NCBI GenBank assembly: GCA_900320545.1
Contig: ONSU01000015.1
Location: 1 to 54,069, forward strand
DNA from: an uncultured Bacteroidales bacterium
GTDB lineage: Bacteria > Bacteroidota > Bacteroidia > Bacteroidales > UBA932
Direction of reading: 5' to 3'
Length of the DNA: 54,069 bases
The notes beneath the pieces were generated by a model. The model was not told where the DNA came from. It was given only the letters and a program-made list of their open reading frames with translations, and made no database searches. Shown here piece by piece: positions 33,893 to 41,715 of the stretch. The first letter of the stretch is position 1. Each line of letters opens with the position of its first letter. The position numbers and the translations under genes are program-made.

Positions 33893-34963
33893 TTATTCAG
33901 AGAATTCTTTGACATTTTTCAGGCCCGGGAGGCCGAAGTAGGCCTCGACGAGGTCGCCTTTGAGGAAAATCTGACGGCCGAGCAGGTCGGGATGGTCCAC
34001 CAGGTTGAGGGCGTCGCGCACCGGTCCCTTGGGTAGTTCGACGCTGAGGCAATACTCCTTTTCGGTGAGCGAAGAGCGGCTGGCGATGGCGAAATGGGTG
34101 TCTTTTGAAAAGGGCGGCGCGGTGTTCATCTTGCTCCCGGTAGAAGAGAGGTCGCCGCCGACGATGTAGCCGCATACCCAGACGCCGGTCACTCCGGCCG
34201 ATGCCCTGGCCTGGGAGACGCTCAGGGCGTTCCCGGGGGAGGATCCGGCCGCGCCGTCGTTTTCTTTGTAGGTATAGTCGTGGTAGACTTTGACCGTATC
34301 GACTTCGACCGAGACTGCCGCGCCGGTCACGCCGCCCGCCCCCGGGGCCGACAGCCCGACCGTGAGGATTTCGCGGGGCTCCATTTCGCGGGAGAAGAGC
34401 GTACGGGTATCGCTGTCGAGATGCAGGAGCAGCGACACCATCCCCGGTTGGAAGTAAGCCGTGCGGGTCTCGGTATAGCCGTATTCCAGACGGCCGTCCA
34501 GCGACGAAAGTTCCAGACGGCCGCCGGGATAGGCCTCCCGGAACGCCGCCGGAATCCGGAGCCGGATGCCGCACCCGAGCATCGTGCAGGATAGCGTGAC
34601 GTAGGTGGTCTTTCCTGCCTCGACCGGAACGATTTGCGTGTCGCCATAGACGGGCGAGTCGAAGGCGGGAGCGGTGAAGACGGCCGATACGGCCGATACG
34701 GTATAACTCCCCGCCGCCACTTCGAGCCGTTCAGGGGAACTTCCATAAGGCCCTTCGAACAGTACGGTCCCTTTGCTGTCGGTTACCTTTAGTATAAATT
34801 GATTTGTGTCCGGGAGGGCGGCGGCCCTGACGGCCGGGAGGAAGCGCCAGACGAGCGTGCCGGTTCCCGCGGCGGCGTTTCCGCCACCGGAGAGGAAGTC
34901 TTCGCAGGAGACTGCGGTAAGGGTCGTTGCCGCGGCGAAGGCGGCGAGAAGAAGTCGTTTCAT
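33893..34963 (-). CDS. DUF4493-domain lipoprotein with C-terminal OB-like (DUF6359-type) domain
   Basis: 356 residues. Lipobox TAVSC (Cys20). Residues about 35-200 follow the DUF4493 pattern: LVWRFLP, then NQFILKVTDSKGTVLFEGPYG, LEVAAGSYTVSAVS and DTQIVPVEAGKTTYVTLSCTM. Residues about 245-356 (SVSQARASAGVTGVWVCGYIVGG, FAIASRSSLTEKEYCLSVELP) fit an OB-fold domain like DUF6359. Surface lipoproteins of this kind are common in gut Bacteroidota; the function is unknown. It is a single gene with a TAACTTTG -7 element upstream. Confidence 0.75.
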   Translation of the reverse strand: MKRLLLAAFAAATTLTAVSCEDFLSGGGNAAAGTGTLVWRFLPAVRAAALPDTNQFILKVTDSKGTVLFEGPYGSSPERLEVAAGSYTVSAVSAVFTAPAFDSPVYGDTQIVPVEAGKTTYVTLSCTMLGCGIRLRIPAAFREAYPGGRLELSSLDGRLEYGYTETRTAYFQPGMVSLLLHLDSDTRTLFSREMEPREILTVGLSAPGAGGVTGAAVSVEVDTVKVYHDYTYKENDGAAGSSPGNALSVSQARASAGVTGVWVCGYIVGGDLSSTGSKMNTAPPFSKDTHFAIASRSSLTEKEYCLSVELPKGPVRDALNLVDHPDLLGRQIFLKGDLVEAYFGLPGLKNVKEFSE

Positions 34964-34985
34964 AGCCTTGCAATGTTTCTTTCTG

Positions 34986-34993
34986 CAAAGTTA
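34986..34993 (-). promoter_or_regulatory. -7 promoter element for the DUF4493 lipoprotein
   Basis: TAACTTTG on the minus strand, 23 nt before the ATG at 34963. No good -33 TTTG in the 19-21 window. Confidence 0.5.
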
Positions 34994-35026
34994 GACCCTC
35001 CCGCCGAGACCGGATTCATGAAACGG

Positions 35027-35064
35027 AAAAAGATTCCTCCATTTTTCTTTCAAATGAAGGAATC
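35027..35064 (-). terminator. Intrinsic terminator after the M16 protease gene
   Basis: On the minus strand GATTCCTTCATTT pairs with AAATGGAGGAATC (12 of 13) and is followed by TTTTT. It lies about 70 nt after the protease stop. A second, weaker hairpin (CACTGT...ACAGTG) sits in between. Confidence 0.6.
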
Positions 35065-35132
35065 CTTGATTTTTTTTCTTTCACTGTCTTAAAAAAACAG
35101 TGTAGAAATGAAAGAAACGCGCAAAAAGTCGC

Positions 35133-38018
35133 CTAGTACCCGAAAATCTCCTCCAGTGACAGGACTTTCACGGGGCCGAGCGTCTTGAGATAGGCCATGT
35201 CCATATCGTCGGGGTCGCCCGTCAGCGCGTAGACATAGGTGCGGCCCTTGATCCACTTCGCGTGCGTGGCCTTGAGGTCGTCCATCGTCAGGGAGGTGAC
35301 GGTCTCGAAGACTTTCTTGTCGCGGTTCCCGGTGACGCCGAGTTCCTCGTCGGCGATGTACTGGAAGAGCACGTCTTCGCCGTTGTGGCGTTCGGTGCGG
35401 AGACGGGTTTCGATGGCTCCGCGGGCGATCTCCAGGTTGGCGTCCGCCACGGGCATCTCTTCGATGATGGTATCGAACGCCTCGACGGCCTTCTGCAGCT
35501 TGTCGTTCTGCGATCCGATCATCGCCCGGAAGGTGTAGCTGTCATCCTTCCAGGCCGGCTCGCCCAGCCAGGCGCCGGCGCTGTAGGCCAGGGCGCGGGA
35601 TTCGCGCATCTCCTGGAAGACGATGGCGTTCATTCCGCCGCCGAAATACTCGTTGAACAGGGCGATGGCGGCGTCATCCTCTACCGAGAGCTTCTCGCCC
35701 CGGCAGGAATACTGCATATAATTGAACTGACGCGATTTGTAAGGCGCGATGTAGACGGCGGTCTTCGGGGTGAGGAGGGCGGCGGCGCGTTCGGACTCGG
35801 CCGGCGTGTCGTCGTAGACGCTATGGCAGACGTCGATTTCGTGTTCCGCAATCTGGAATTCCTTCGGTCCGTAATACAGGATCCTGTGGTAGCAGTCGAG
35901 CAGCGACTTGGCCTTGGCGAGGAGTTCGTCGGAGGTGAGAGCCATCACGGCATCGTTGGTGAGGGTGGTCTTCCGGATGAGCTCGGGTCCGTACATCACG
36001 TATTTCCGCAGGGCGGAATTGCAGGCCTGCATGTTGAGCTTGTCGTCTGCGCGGCCCTTGATGAGGTCGGCCTTGAGGGACGCGAGGATATCCTCATCGC
36101 CCACGGCTTCGCGGATCAGGTCTTCCACGGTGCCTGCCGCCTGACAGACATTCTCGGCGAGGCCGCTGATGCGGACGGTCGTGGCGTTGGCGCCCACGCG
36201 GATGCTGAAGTCGCAGGCGAGGCCGTACATCTCGGAGGCGATGTCCTCCGCCGTCTTTCTTTCCGTTCCCAGATACTGGATGTAGTCGGCCGCGAGGGAA
36301 AGGGCCGGATCGTCCGCCGAACCGCGGTTGAAGCGATAGGTGATCGAGGCGATCTGGTTCTTGACGTTTTTCTTGTAGAGGAAGGGGAGCCCGTCGAAGG
36401 CGGATTTCCGCATATCCTTGTCGTAATCGAGGAATACGGGCTCGATGGGCTTCACCTCGGCGGCGGCGATTTCCTTGAGGAAGTCGCTCTGCATCTCGCG
36501 GTTGGTCACGATCGGGGTGATCTTCGGAGCTTCGATCTTCTTGATGGAGGTGTCCTTGCCGATGTGCTTGTAGACGACGGCGATCTTGTCGGCGGCGAGG
36601 TATTCGGAAGCCCAGGCGACGACGTCCTCACGGGTGACGGCCGCGAGGCGCTCGTCCTTCCCGGCGTAGACTTTCCAGGGCGTGTCGCTGATGAAGGCGT
36701 TGACAAACTGCATCGCCCGGCTGCGGTTCGACTCGAGCGAACGCATCTGCTCGAGGCGCTTGTTGTTGAGGACGGCGCGGAGGAGTTCGTCGCTGAATTC
36801 ACCCTTGGCAAGTTTCTCCACCTCGGCGAGGAGGATGTCTTTCACTTCGGTGAGGCTCTGTCCGGCCTTCGCCATTCCGAGCACGATAAAGGTGCCGTAA
36901 TCGACTCTGCCGTAAGGGAATACATAACTTTGTAACACTTTCTGGCGCTGGTTGACGTTGAGGTCGATCAGGCCGGCCATCCCGTTGTAGAGGAGAGAAC
37001 CGGCAACCTCGGCGATCTCGCTGTCGGTGGTCTTGTCACCGGGGGTGCGCCAGCCCATCATCACGAATTCGGCCTCTTCGCCGACGACGTCCTTGACCAT
37101 CGGCTCTCCGGCGGGCTCCTCCGCTGCGGCCTCCCACTTGGGAAGCGCGGGATTGGGCTGCCAGTCGCCGAAGTATTTTTTGATGATGGCGACCATCTCG
37201 TCGGGATCGAAATCACCGGACAGGCAGATGGCGACGTTGTTGGGAACATAGTAGGTGTCCTTGTGGCTGCGGATGGTGCGGAGCGAAGGATTCTTGAGGT
37301 GATCCTGCGTGCCGATCACGGTCTGCGTCCCGTACGGATGGTTGCGGAAGAGCATCGAATCGAGGGCGTCCAGCGCCTTTTCCTGGTCGTCCACGAGACC
37401 CATGTTCTTCTCCTCGTACACGGCTTCGAGCTCGGTGTGGAAGCCGCGGAAGACGCAGTTCTTGAAGCGGTCGGATTCAATTTTCGCCCACTCCTCGATG
37501 CGGTTGGCGGGGATGTCCTCGGTGTAGCAGGTAACGTCGTTGGAGGTGAACGCGTTGCTGCCTTCGGAACCGATGAGGGACATCAGCTTGTCGTATTCGT
37601 TGGGAATGGCGATCTTGGAGGCCTCGTAACTGATGGAGTCGATCTGATGGTAGATCGCCGCCCTTTCGGCGGGATCGGTCCTGAGCCGATAGACCTCGAA
37701 GAGACTGTCGACGGCGGCGAGCATCGGCTTCTCCGCCTCATAGTCGGACGTGCCGAACTGCTGACTGCCCTTGAACATCATATGCTCCAGGTAGTGGGCG
37801 AGGCCGGTATTGTCGGAAGGGTCGTTCTTCCCGCCGACTTTCACCGCGATGTAAGTCTGGATGCGGGGCTCGTCCCTGTTGACGGTCATATAAATCTTCA
37901 GGCCGTTGTCGAGGGTGCAGATCCGCGTCTGCATCGGGTCTCCCTTTACGGTCTCGTACCCGGGGCCGCAGGCCGCCGCCATCAGCAGCGCCGCTGCAAG
38001 AATCAACAATTTTTTCAT
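35133..38018 (-). CDS. M16 family zinc peptidase (two-repeat, lipoprotein)
   Basis: 961 residues. Lipobox AAAC puts the lipid on Cys17. The inverted zinc motif HYLEH (His75, Glu78, His79) with downstream ELEAVYEEKN is in the N-terminal peptidase repeat; the second, inactive repeat starts near residue 520. Length and layout fit pitrilysin/insulinase-like peptidases with four M16 units. It probably degrades peptides in the periplasm or at the outer membrane. Single gene, with a TAACTTTG -7 element upstream and a terminator downstream. Confidence 0.9.
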   Translation of the reverse strand: MKKLLILAAALLMAAACGPGYETVKGDPMQTRICTLDNGLKIYMTVNRDEPRIQTYIAVKVGGKNDPSDNTGLAHYLEHMMFKGSQQFGTSDYEAEKPMLAAVDSLFEVYRLRTDPAERAAIYHQIDSISYEASKIAIPNEYDKLMSLIGSEGSNAFTSNDVTCYTEDIPANRIEEWAKIESDRFKNCVFRGFHTELEAVYEEKNMGLVDDQEKALDALDSMLFRNHPYGTQTVIGTQDHLKNPSLRTIRSHKDTYYVPNNVAICLSGDFDPDEMVAIIKKYFGDWQPNPALPKWEAAAEEPAGEPMVKDVVGEEAEFVMMGWRTPGDKTTDSEIAEVAGSLLYNGMAGLIDLNVNQRQKVLQSYVFPYGRVDYGTFIVLGMAKAGQSLTEVKDILLAEVEKLAKGEFSDELLRAVLNNKRLEQMRSLESNRSRAMQFVNAFISDTPWKVYAGKDERLAAVTREDVVAWASEYLAADKIAVVYKHIGKDTSIKKIEAPKITPIVTNREMQSDFLKEIAAAEVKPIEPVFLDYDKDMRKSAFDGLPFLYKKNVKNQIASITYRFNRGSADDPALSLAADYIQYLGTERKTAEDIASEMYGLACDFSIRVGANATTVRISGLAENVCQAAGTVEDLIREAVGDEDILASLKADLIKGRADDKLNMQACNSALRKYVMYGPELIRKTTLTNDAVMALTSDELLAKAKSLLDCYHRILYYGPKEFQIAEHEIDVCHSVYDDTPAESERAAALLTPKTAVYIAPYKSRQFNYMQYSCRGEKLSVEDDAAIALFNEYFGGGMNAIVFQEMRESRALAYSAGAWLGEPAWKDDSYTFRAMIGSQNDKLQKAVEAFDTIIEEMPVADANLEIARGAIETRLRTERHNGEDVLFQYIADEELGVTGNRDKKVFETVTSLTMDDLKATHAKWIKGRTYVYALTGDPDDMDMAYLKTLGPVKVLSLEEIFGY

Positions 38019-38033
38019 TTTTAATAATTTTTA

Positions 38034-38041
38034 CAAAGTTA
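38034..38041 (-). promoter_or_regulatory. -7 promoter element for the M16 peptidase
   Basis: TAACTTTG on the minus strand, 16 nt before the ATG at 38018. The TTTG found upstream is only 13 nt away, shorter than normal. Confidence 0.5.
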
Positions 38042-38082
38042 ATCTTTTTTGATACAAAAAAAAATCGCAGTGCAGGTTCGGG

Positions 38083-38109
38083 AAACCGTGGCCGCCCGTG
38101 GCCTCGTGA
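38083..38109. repeat. 27-nt repeat, copy 2
   Basis: Exact match to 5-31. Here it lies within an inverted repeat AGGTTC (38074-38079) and GAACCT (38111-38116), so the unit can form the loop of a larger hairpin between the protease and the steroid-type operon. Confidence 0.8.
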
Positions 38110-38164
38110 GGAACCTATACTGCTAATTTTAATAATATTTCAAAGATGTTTCAAAAATATTTCG

Positions 38165-38172
38165 TACATTTG
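38165..38172 (+). promoter_or_regulatory. -7 promoter element of the steroid-reductase-type operon
   Basis: TACATTTG fits TAnnTTTG and ends 7 nt before the first ATG, so the transcript would be leaderless or nearly so. The nearest -33 candidate is TTTC with a 23-nt gap. Confidence 0.5.
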
Positions 38173-38178
38173 TAAGTT

Positions 38179-38955
38179 ATGAATTCATTTGATATCGTTT
38201 TGTTAACTATGGCCGTCCTCGGCGTGATCGTATTCGTCTCGCTGTACTTCGTGGACGCCGGTTACGGGAAGATGATTTCTTCCAAGTGGGGCCCGACTCT
38301 TCCGAACAAACTCGGCTGGTGCCTGATGGAATGCCCGGTATTCTTTGTGGTGCTCTATTTCTGGATTACCTCCGAGGTCCGTTTCCAGCTGCCCTACCTG
38401 CTTTTCTTCCTGTTCTTTGAATTGCATTATTTCCACCGCAGTTTCGTCTTCCCGCTCCGGATGAAGGGGAAGAGCCGGATGCCGCTTTCGATCATGGCGA
38501 TGAGCATCGCCTTCAACCTCACCAACGGCTTCATCCAGGGCTGGTGGCTTTTCCGGCTGGCTCCCGCCGATCCGCACTACAGCGGCCTCTACGCGATGCA
38601 GTGGCTGTATGATCCGCGCTTCATCATCGGCGCCGTGATCTTCTTCACCGGAATGTTCATCAACCGCCAGAGCGACAACATCATCCGCAACCTCCGGAAG
38701 CCGGGCGACACCCGTCACTACCTTCCCAAGGGCGGTATGTACAATTATGTCACCTCCGCCAACTATTTCGGCGAGCTGACCGAATGGCTGGGATGGAGCA
38801 TCCTCACCTGGAGCTGGGCGGGCCTGATCTTCTTCTGGTTCACATTTGCGAACCTCGTCCCCCGGGCGAACTCCATCTATCACCGTTACGAAACCGAATT
38901 TGCGGAAGAATTCCCGCAGCGCAGGCTGAAGAGAGTCTTTCCGTTTGTGTACTAA
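38179..38955 (+). CDS. Steroid 5-alpha-reductase family membrane enzyme
   Basis: 258 residues with about six or seven membrane helices. The match to vertebrate SRD5A1/2 is close over the whole length: LMECPVFFV (Glu51, equivalent to catalytic Glu57 of human SRD5A2), HYFHRSFVFP (Tyr84, equivalent to Tyr91), and the C-terminal NADPH/substrate region GMFINRQSDNIIRNLRKPGD, ANYFGELTEWLGW, RANSIYHRYE, ending RRLKRVFPFVY. The family reduces the delta-4 double bond of 3-oxo steroids with NADPH to 5-alpha products. Gut Bacteroidales homologues are known to act on bile-acid or steroid 3-oxo-delta-4 intermediates. It is the first gene of a seven-gene operon, 6 nt ahead of an OYE-type reductase. Confidence 0.93.
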   Translation: MNSFDIVLLTMAVLGVIVFVSLYFVDAGYGKMISSKWGPTLPNKLGWCLMECPVFFVVLYFWITSEVRFQLPYLLFFLFFELHYFHRSFVFPLRMKGKSRMPLSIMAMSIAFNLTNGFIQGWWLFRLAPADPHYSGLYAMQWLYDPRFIIGAVIFFTGMFINRQSDNIIRNLRKPGDTRHYLPKGGMYNYVTSANYFGELTEWLGWSILTWSWAGLIFFWFTFANLVPRANSIYHRYETEFAEEFPQRRLKRVFPFVY

Positions 38956-38961
38956 ATAATT

Positions 38962-40230
38962 ATGTCTGAACTTTTTACCCCTTATCAACTGGGTCCTGTC
39001 ACCCTTCGTAACAGGACCGTTCGCAGTGCGGCTTTCGAGAATATGTGCCCCGGCAACAAGCCGAGTCAGATGCTATATGATTATCATACCAGTGTCGCCC
39101 GCGGCGGCATCGGCATGACCACCGTGGCCTACTGCGCGGTGGACCGGAGCGGCGTCAGCTTCGACGGACAGCTCTATGTCCATGACGAGATCAAGGAAGA
39201 TCTCAAGAAACTCACCGACGGCATCCACGCCGAAGGAGCAAAGGCCAGCATCCAGCTCGGCCACTGCGGCAACATGACCCATTTCTACACCTGCGGCAAC
39301 CAGATTCCCGTAGGGGCCTCCACCGGCTTCAACCTGTATTCTCCGACCATCGTCAGGGGACTTAAGAAGAACGAGATCGCCGAGATCGTCAAGCATTTCG
39401 GCGACGCCGTCGACTTCTGCCGCGAATGCGGATTCGACTGTGTCGAGATCCACGCCGGGCACGGCTACCTCATCTCCCAGTTCCTCTCGCCCTACACCAA
39501 CCATCGCCGCGACGAGTACGGCGGATCGCTCCAGAACCGGATGCGCTTCATGAACGAGGTGCTCGACGAAGTGATGCGCCGCGCTGGGGACGATATGGCC
39601 GTCGTGGTGAAGACCAATATGTACGACGGATTCAAGAGGGGTCTCCAGGTGGACGACTGCATCACGGTCGCCAAGGAGATCGAGAAGCATGGCGTGCACG
39701 CCCTGGTGCTGACCGCCGGCTTCGTGAGCAAGGCCCCGATGGTCGTCCTGGGCGGTGCGATGCCCCTCAAGACGATGACCCATTATATGAATCCCTGGAA
39801 ATTCGGATGGCTCCGGGTGATGGTCCGTCTCTTCGGCCGGATCATGGTTCCCACCGTTCCTTATAAAGAGATGTATTTCCTCGAGACGGCGAAGAAATTC
39901 CGCGCCGCGCTCAAGCTGCCCCTCATCTATGTCGGCGGTATCCAGAGCCGGGAGAACTGCGAGACGGTGCTCGGCGAGGGCTTCCAGCTGATCCAGATGG
40001 CCCATGTGCTGATCCAGGATCCCGCCTTCGTCAACCACATGAAGGAAGCGGATATGAGTTACCGCTCGAAGTGCGGCCGTTCCAACTACTGCGTCGGCCG
40101 TATGTATACGCTCGAGATGAAGTGCCACGAATGCGTGGAGAACCTGCCCTGCCGTCTCAAGAAAGAGATCGAAAAGGCCGAGGCCGACGCCGCGAAGAGC
40201 GTCGCCGCGGCGAAAGCCCAAGCGAAGTAG
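38962..40230 (+). CDS. Old Yellow Enzyme-type flavin reductase, candidate 5-beta-reductase
   Basis: 422 residues. A single TIM barrel (1 to about 350) of the NADH:flavin oxidoreductase/OYE family: FTPYQLGPVTLRNR, QLGHCGN, EIHAGHGYLISQFLSPYTNHRRDEYGGS and YVGGIQ. Cys371, 377, 388, 391 and 397 near the C-terminus could bind a [4Fe-4S] cluster, though the spacing is not the canonical one. It lacks the FAD/NAD domain of BaiCD/BaiH and 2,4-dienoyl reductases, so it needs an external electron donor, perhaps the oxidoreductase at 41716. Next to a 5-alpha-reductase, a stereo-complementary enone (5-beta) reductase is the leading guess. An Ala/Lys-rich tail ends the protein. Confidence 0.88.
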   Translation: MSELFTPYQLGPVTLRNRTVRSAAFENMCPGNKPSQMLYDYHTSVARGGIGMTTVAYCAVDRSGVSFDGQLYVHDEIKEDLKKLTDGIHAEGAKASIQLGHCGNMTHFYTCGNQIPVGASTGFNLYSPTIVRGLKKNEIAEIVKHFGDAVDFCRECGFDCVEIHAGHGYLISQFLSPYTNHRRDEYGGSLQNRMRFMNEVLDEVMRRAGDDMAVVVKTNMYDGFKRGLQVDDCITVAKEIEKHGVHALVLTAGFVSKAPMVVLGGAMPLKTMTHYMNPWKFGWLRVMVRLFGRIMVPTVPYKEMYFLETAKKFRAALKLPLIYVGGIQSRENCETVLGEGFQLIQMAHVLIQDPAFVNHMKEADMSYRSKCGRSNYCVGRMYTLEMKCHECVENLPCRLKKEIEKAEADAAKSVAAAKAQAK

Positions 40231-40234
40231 CCCT

Positions 40235-41014
40235 ATGTTATCACTTGTGACAGGCGCCAGCCGGGGAATCGGAATCGAATATGCGCGCACCCTGGCGAGA
40301 GATTATGGCAGTGATTTACTGATCGTTTCAAGCCACGAAGCGGACGTGCAGGGCGTGGCGGCGGACATCGCAGGCGATTATGGCGTGAACGTGATTCCGC
40401 TGGCGATGGATCTGGCGCAGCCCGACGCCGCCGAGCGGCTCTTCGCCTATACGCAGGAAAAGGGAATGGAAGTGGACGTCCTCGTCAACAACGCCGGGAT
40501 GTTCTTCTTCAATCCGCTCGTCGACACGGATATGGCACGCATCGAGCGGATGCTCACGCTCCATGTCCTCACCGTCACGAAACTCTGCCGTCTGTTCGGC
40601 GAAGTGATGTGCAGGCGGGGGAGCGGGTATATCCTCAATATGTCCTCCCTGTCGATCTGGATGGCCTATCCGGGCATCCAGGTCTACAATGCCTCCAAGG
40701 CCTATCTGTACAATTTCTCCCGGGCGTTGTGGTATGAGTTCAAGCCCAAGGGCGTGCACGTCCTGGTCGTGACGCCCGGAATGGTGGACACCACCCTGTA
40801 CGGCCTCAAGCCGGAACTCCGCGCGCTCGCGGTCCGTCTGGGAATCAACACTCCGACCCCGCGTCTGGCCAGAAAGGCCGTCCGCCGTCTCTTCCATCGC
40901 CGGAAATACTGCATGCCCGGCATTATCAACCATCTTTTCAAGCCCTTCCTCAAGCATCTCCCCGACTGGCTTGTCTTCTTTGTCATCAAAAAAATCGCAA
41001 AGTACCAGAAATAA
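40235..41014 (+). CDS. Short-chain dehydrogenase, candidate hydroxysteroid dehydrogenase
   Basis: 259 residues. Rossmann TGASRGIG (6-13), NNAG (85-88), catalytic Ser138, Tyr151 and Lys155 in the YNASK motif. The C-terminal extension (about 200-259) is basic and hydrophobic, as in 17-beta-HSD3/12-type membrane-associated SDRs. Between two enone reductases of a steroid-type operon, a 3-alpha/beta- or 17-beta-hydroxysteroid dehydrogenase role is likely but not shown; other SDRs (ketoreductases) look alike. It is not near the aryl-polyene-type operon, whose missing ketoreductase it could in principle supply. Gaps to neighbours are 4 and 8 nt. Confidence 0.85.
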   Translation: MLSLVTGASRGIGIEYARTLARDYGSDLLIVSSHEADVQGVAADIAGDYGVNVIPLAMDLAQPDAAERLFAYTQEKGMEVDVLVNNAGMFFFNPLVDTDMARIERMLTLHVLTVTKLCRLFGEVMCRRGSGYILNMSSLSIWMAYPGIQVYNASKAYLYNFSRALWYEFKPKGVHVLVVTPGMVDTTLYGLKPELRALAVRLGINTPTPRLARKAVRRLFHRRKYCMPGIINHLFKPFLKHLPDWLVFFVIKKIAKYQK

Positions 41015-41022
41015 CGCTCCGT

Positions 41023-41694
41023 ATGGACGCAGTCAAAGTCATCGAGATCAAGAAGAGTGTGTTTGCCGACAATGATGAAGATGCGGCGAAACTCCGGAAA
41101 GAATTGAAACAAAAGGGAGTGTATCTCCTCAATCTGATGTCTTCGCCGGGAAGCGGCAAGACCACGACGCTCATCCGTCTGATCAACCTACTGAAGGACC
41201 GGATCCGCATCGCCGTAATGGAAGCGGACATCGACTCGGACGTCGACGCCGTCAAGATCCGCGAGGCGACGGGGATTCCCTCCATCCAGCTCCACACGGG
41301 CGGGATGTGCCATCTGGATGCGGAAATGACGCGCCAGGGACTCGACAATGTCCCGCTGGACGGGGTGGACCTCGTCATCCTCGAGAATGTCGGCAACCTC
41401 GTCTGCCCGGCGGAATTCGACACCGGCGCCGTCCGCAACGCGATGATCCTCTCCGTTCCCGAAGGCCACGACAAGCCGCTCAAATATCCCCTGATGTTCT
41501 CCATCTGCGACATGGTCGTCATCAACAAGATGGACGTGGCTCCGTATTTCGATTTCGACCTGGAGAAATGCAGGGAGTACGTACGCCTGCGCAACCCCCG
41601 CGCAAAGGTCCTCCCGATCTGCGCCAAGACGGGGGAGGGCGTGGAGGCCCTCGCGGACTGGCTGCTCGGAGAAGTCCGCGCCTGGAAAGAGTAA
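41023..41694 (+). CDS. hypB: Nickel-insertion GTPase HypB
   Basis: 223 residues. P-loop SSPGSGKTT (40-48), AVMEADIDSDVDA, and the metal site GGMCHLDA (Cys96, His97) with NLVCP (Cys128). There is no N-terminal CXXCGC motif or His-rich tail. HypB delivers nickel, driven by GTP hydrolysis and together with HypA, mainly to [NiFe] hydrogenases. No hydrogenase or other nickel enzyme is visible in the window. It sits in the steroid-type operon, separated from HypA by the oxidoreductase gene. Confidence 0.92.
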   Translation: MDAVKVIEIKKSVFADNDEDAAKLRKELKQKGVYLLNLMSSPGSGKTTTLIRLINLLKDRIRIAVMEADIDSDVDAVKIREATGIPSIQLHTGGMCHLDAEMTRQGLDNVPLDGVDLVILENVGNLVCPAEFDTGAVRNAMILSVPEGHDKPLKYPLMFSICDMVVINKMDVAPYFDFDLEKCREYVRLRNPRAKVLPICAKTGEGVEALADWLLGEVRAWKE

Positions 41695-41715
41695 CCAACT
41701 AACAACCATATAATT

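Noticed and set aside
40235-41014. SDR as the missing ketoreductase of the aryl-polyene-type operon
   Set aside because: It lies 19 kb away in a different tight operon; its C-terminal extension is more like hydroxysteroid dehydrogenases. Not excluded, but less likely.
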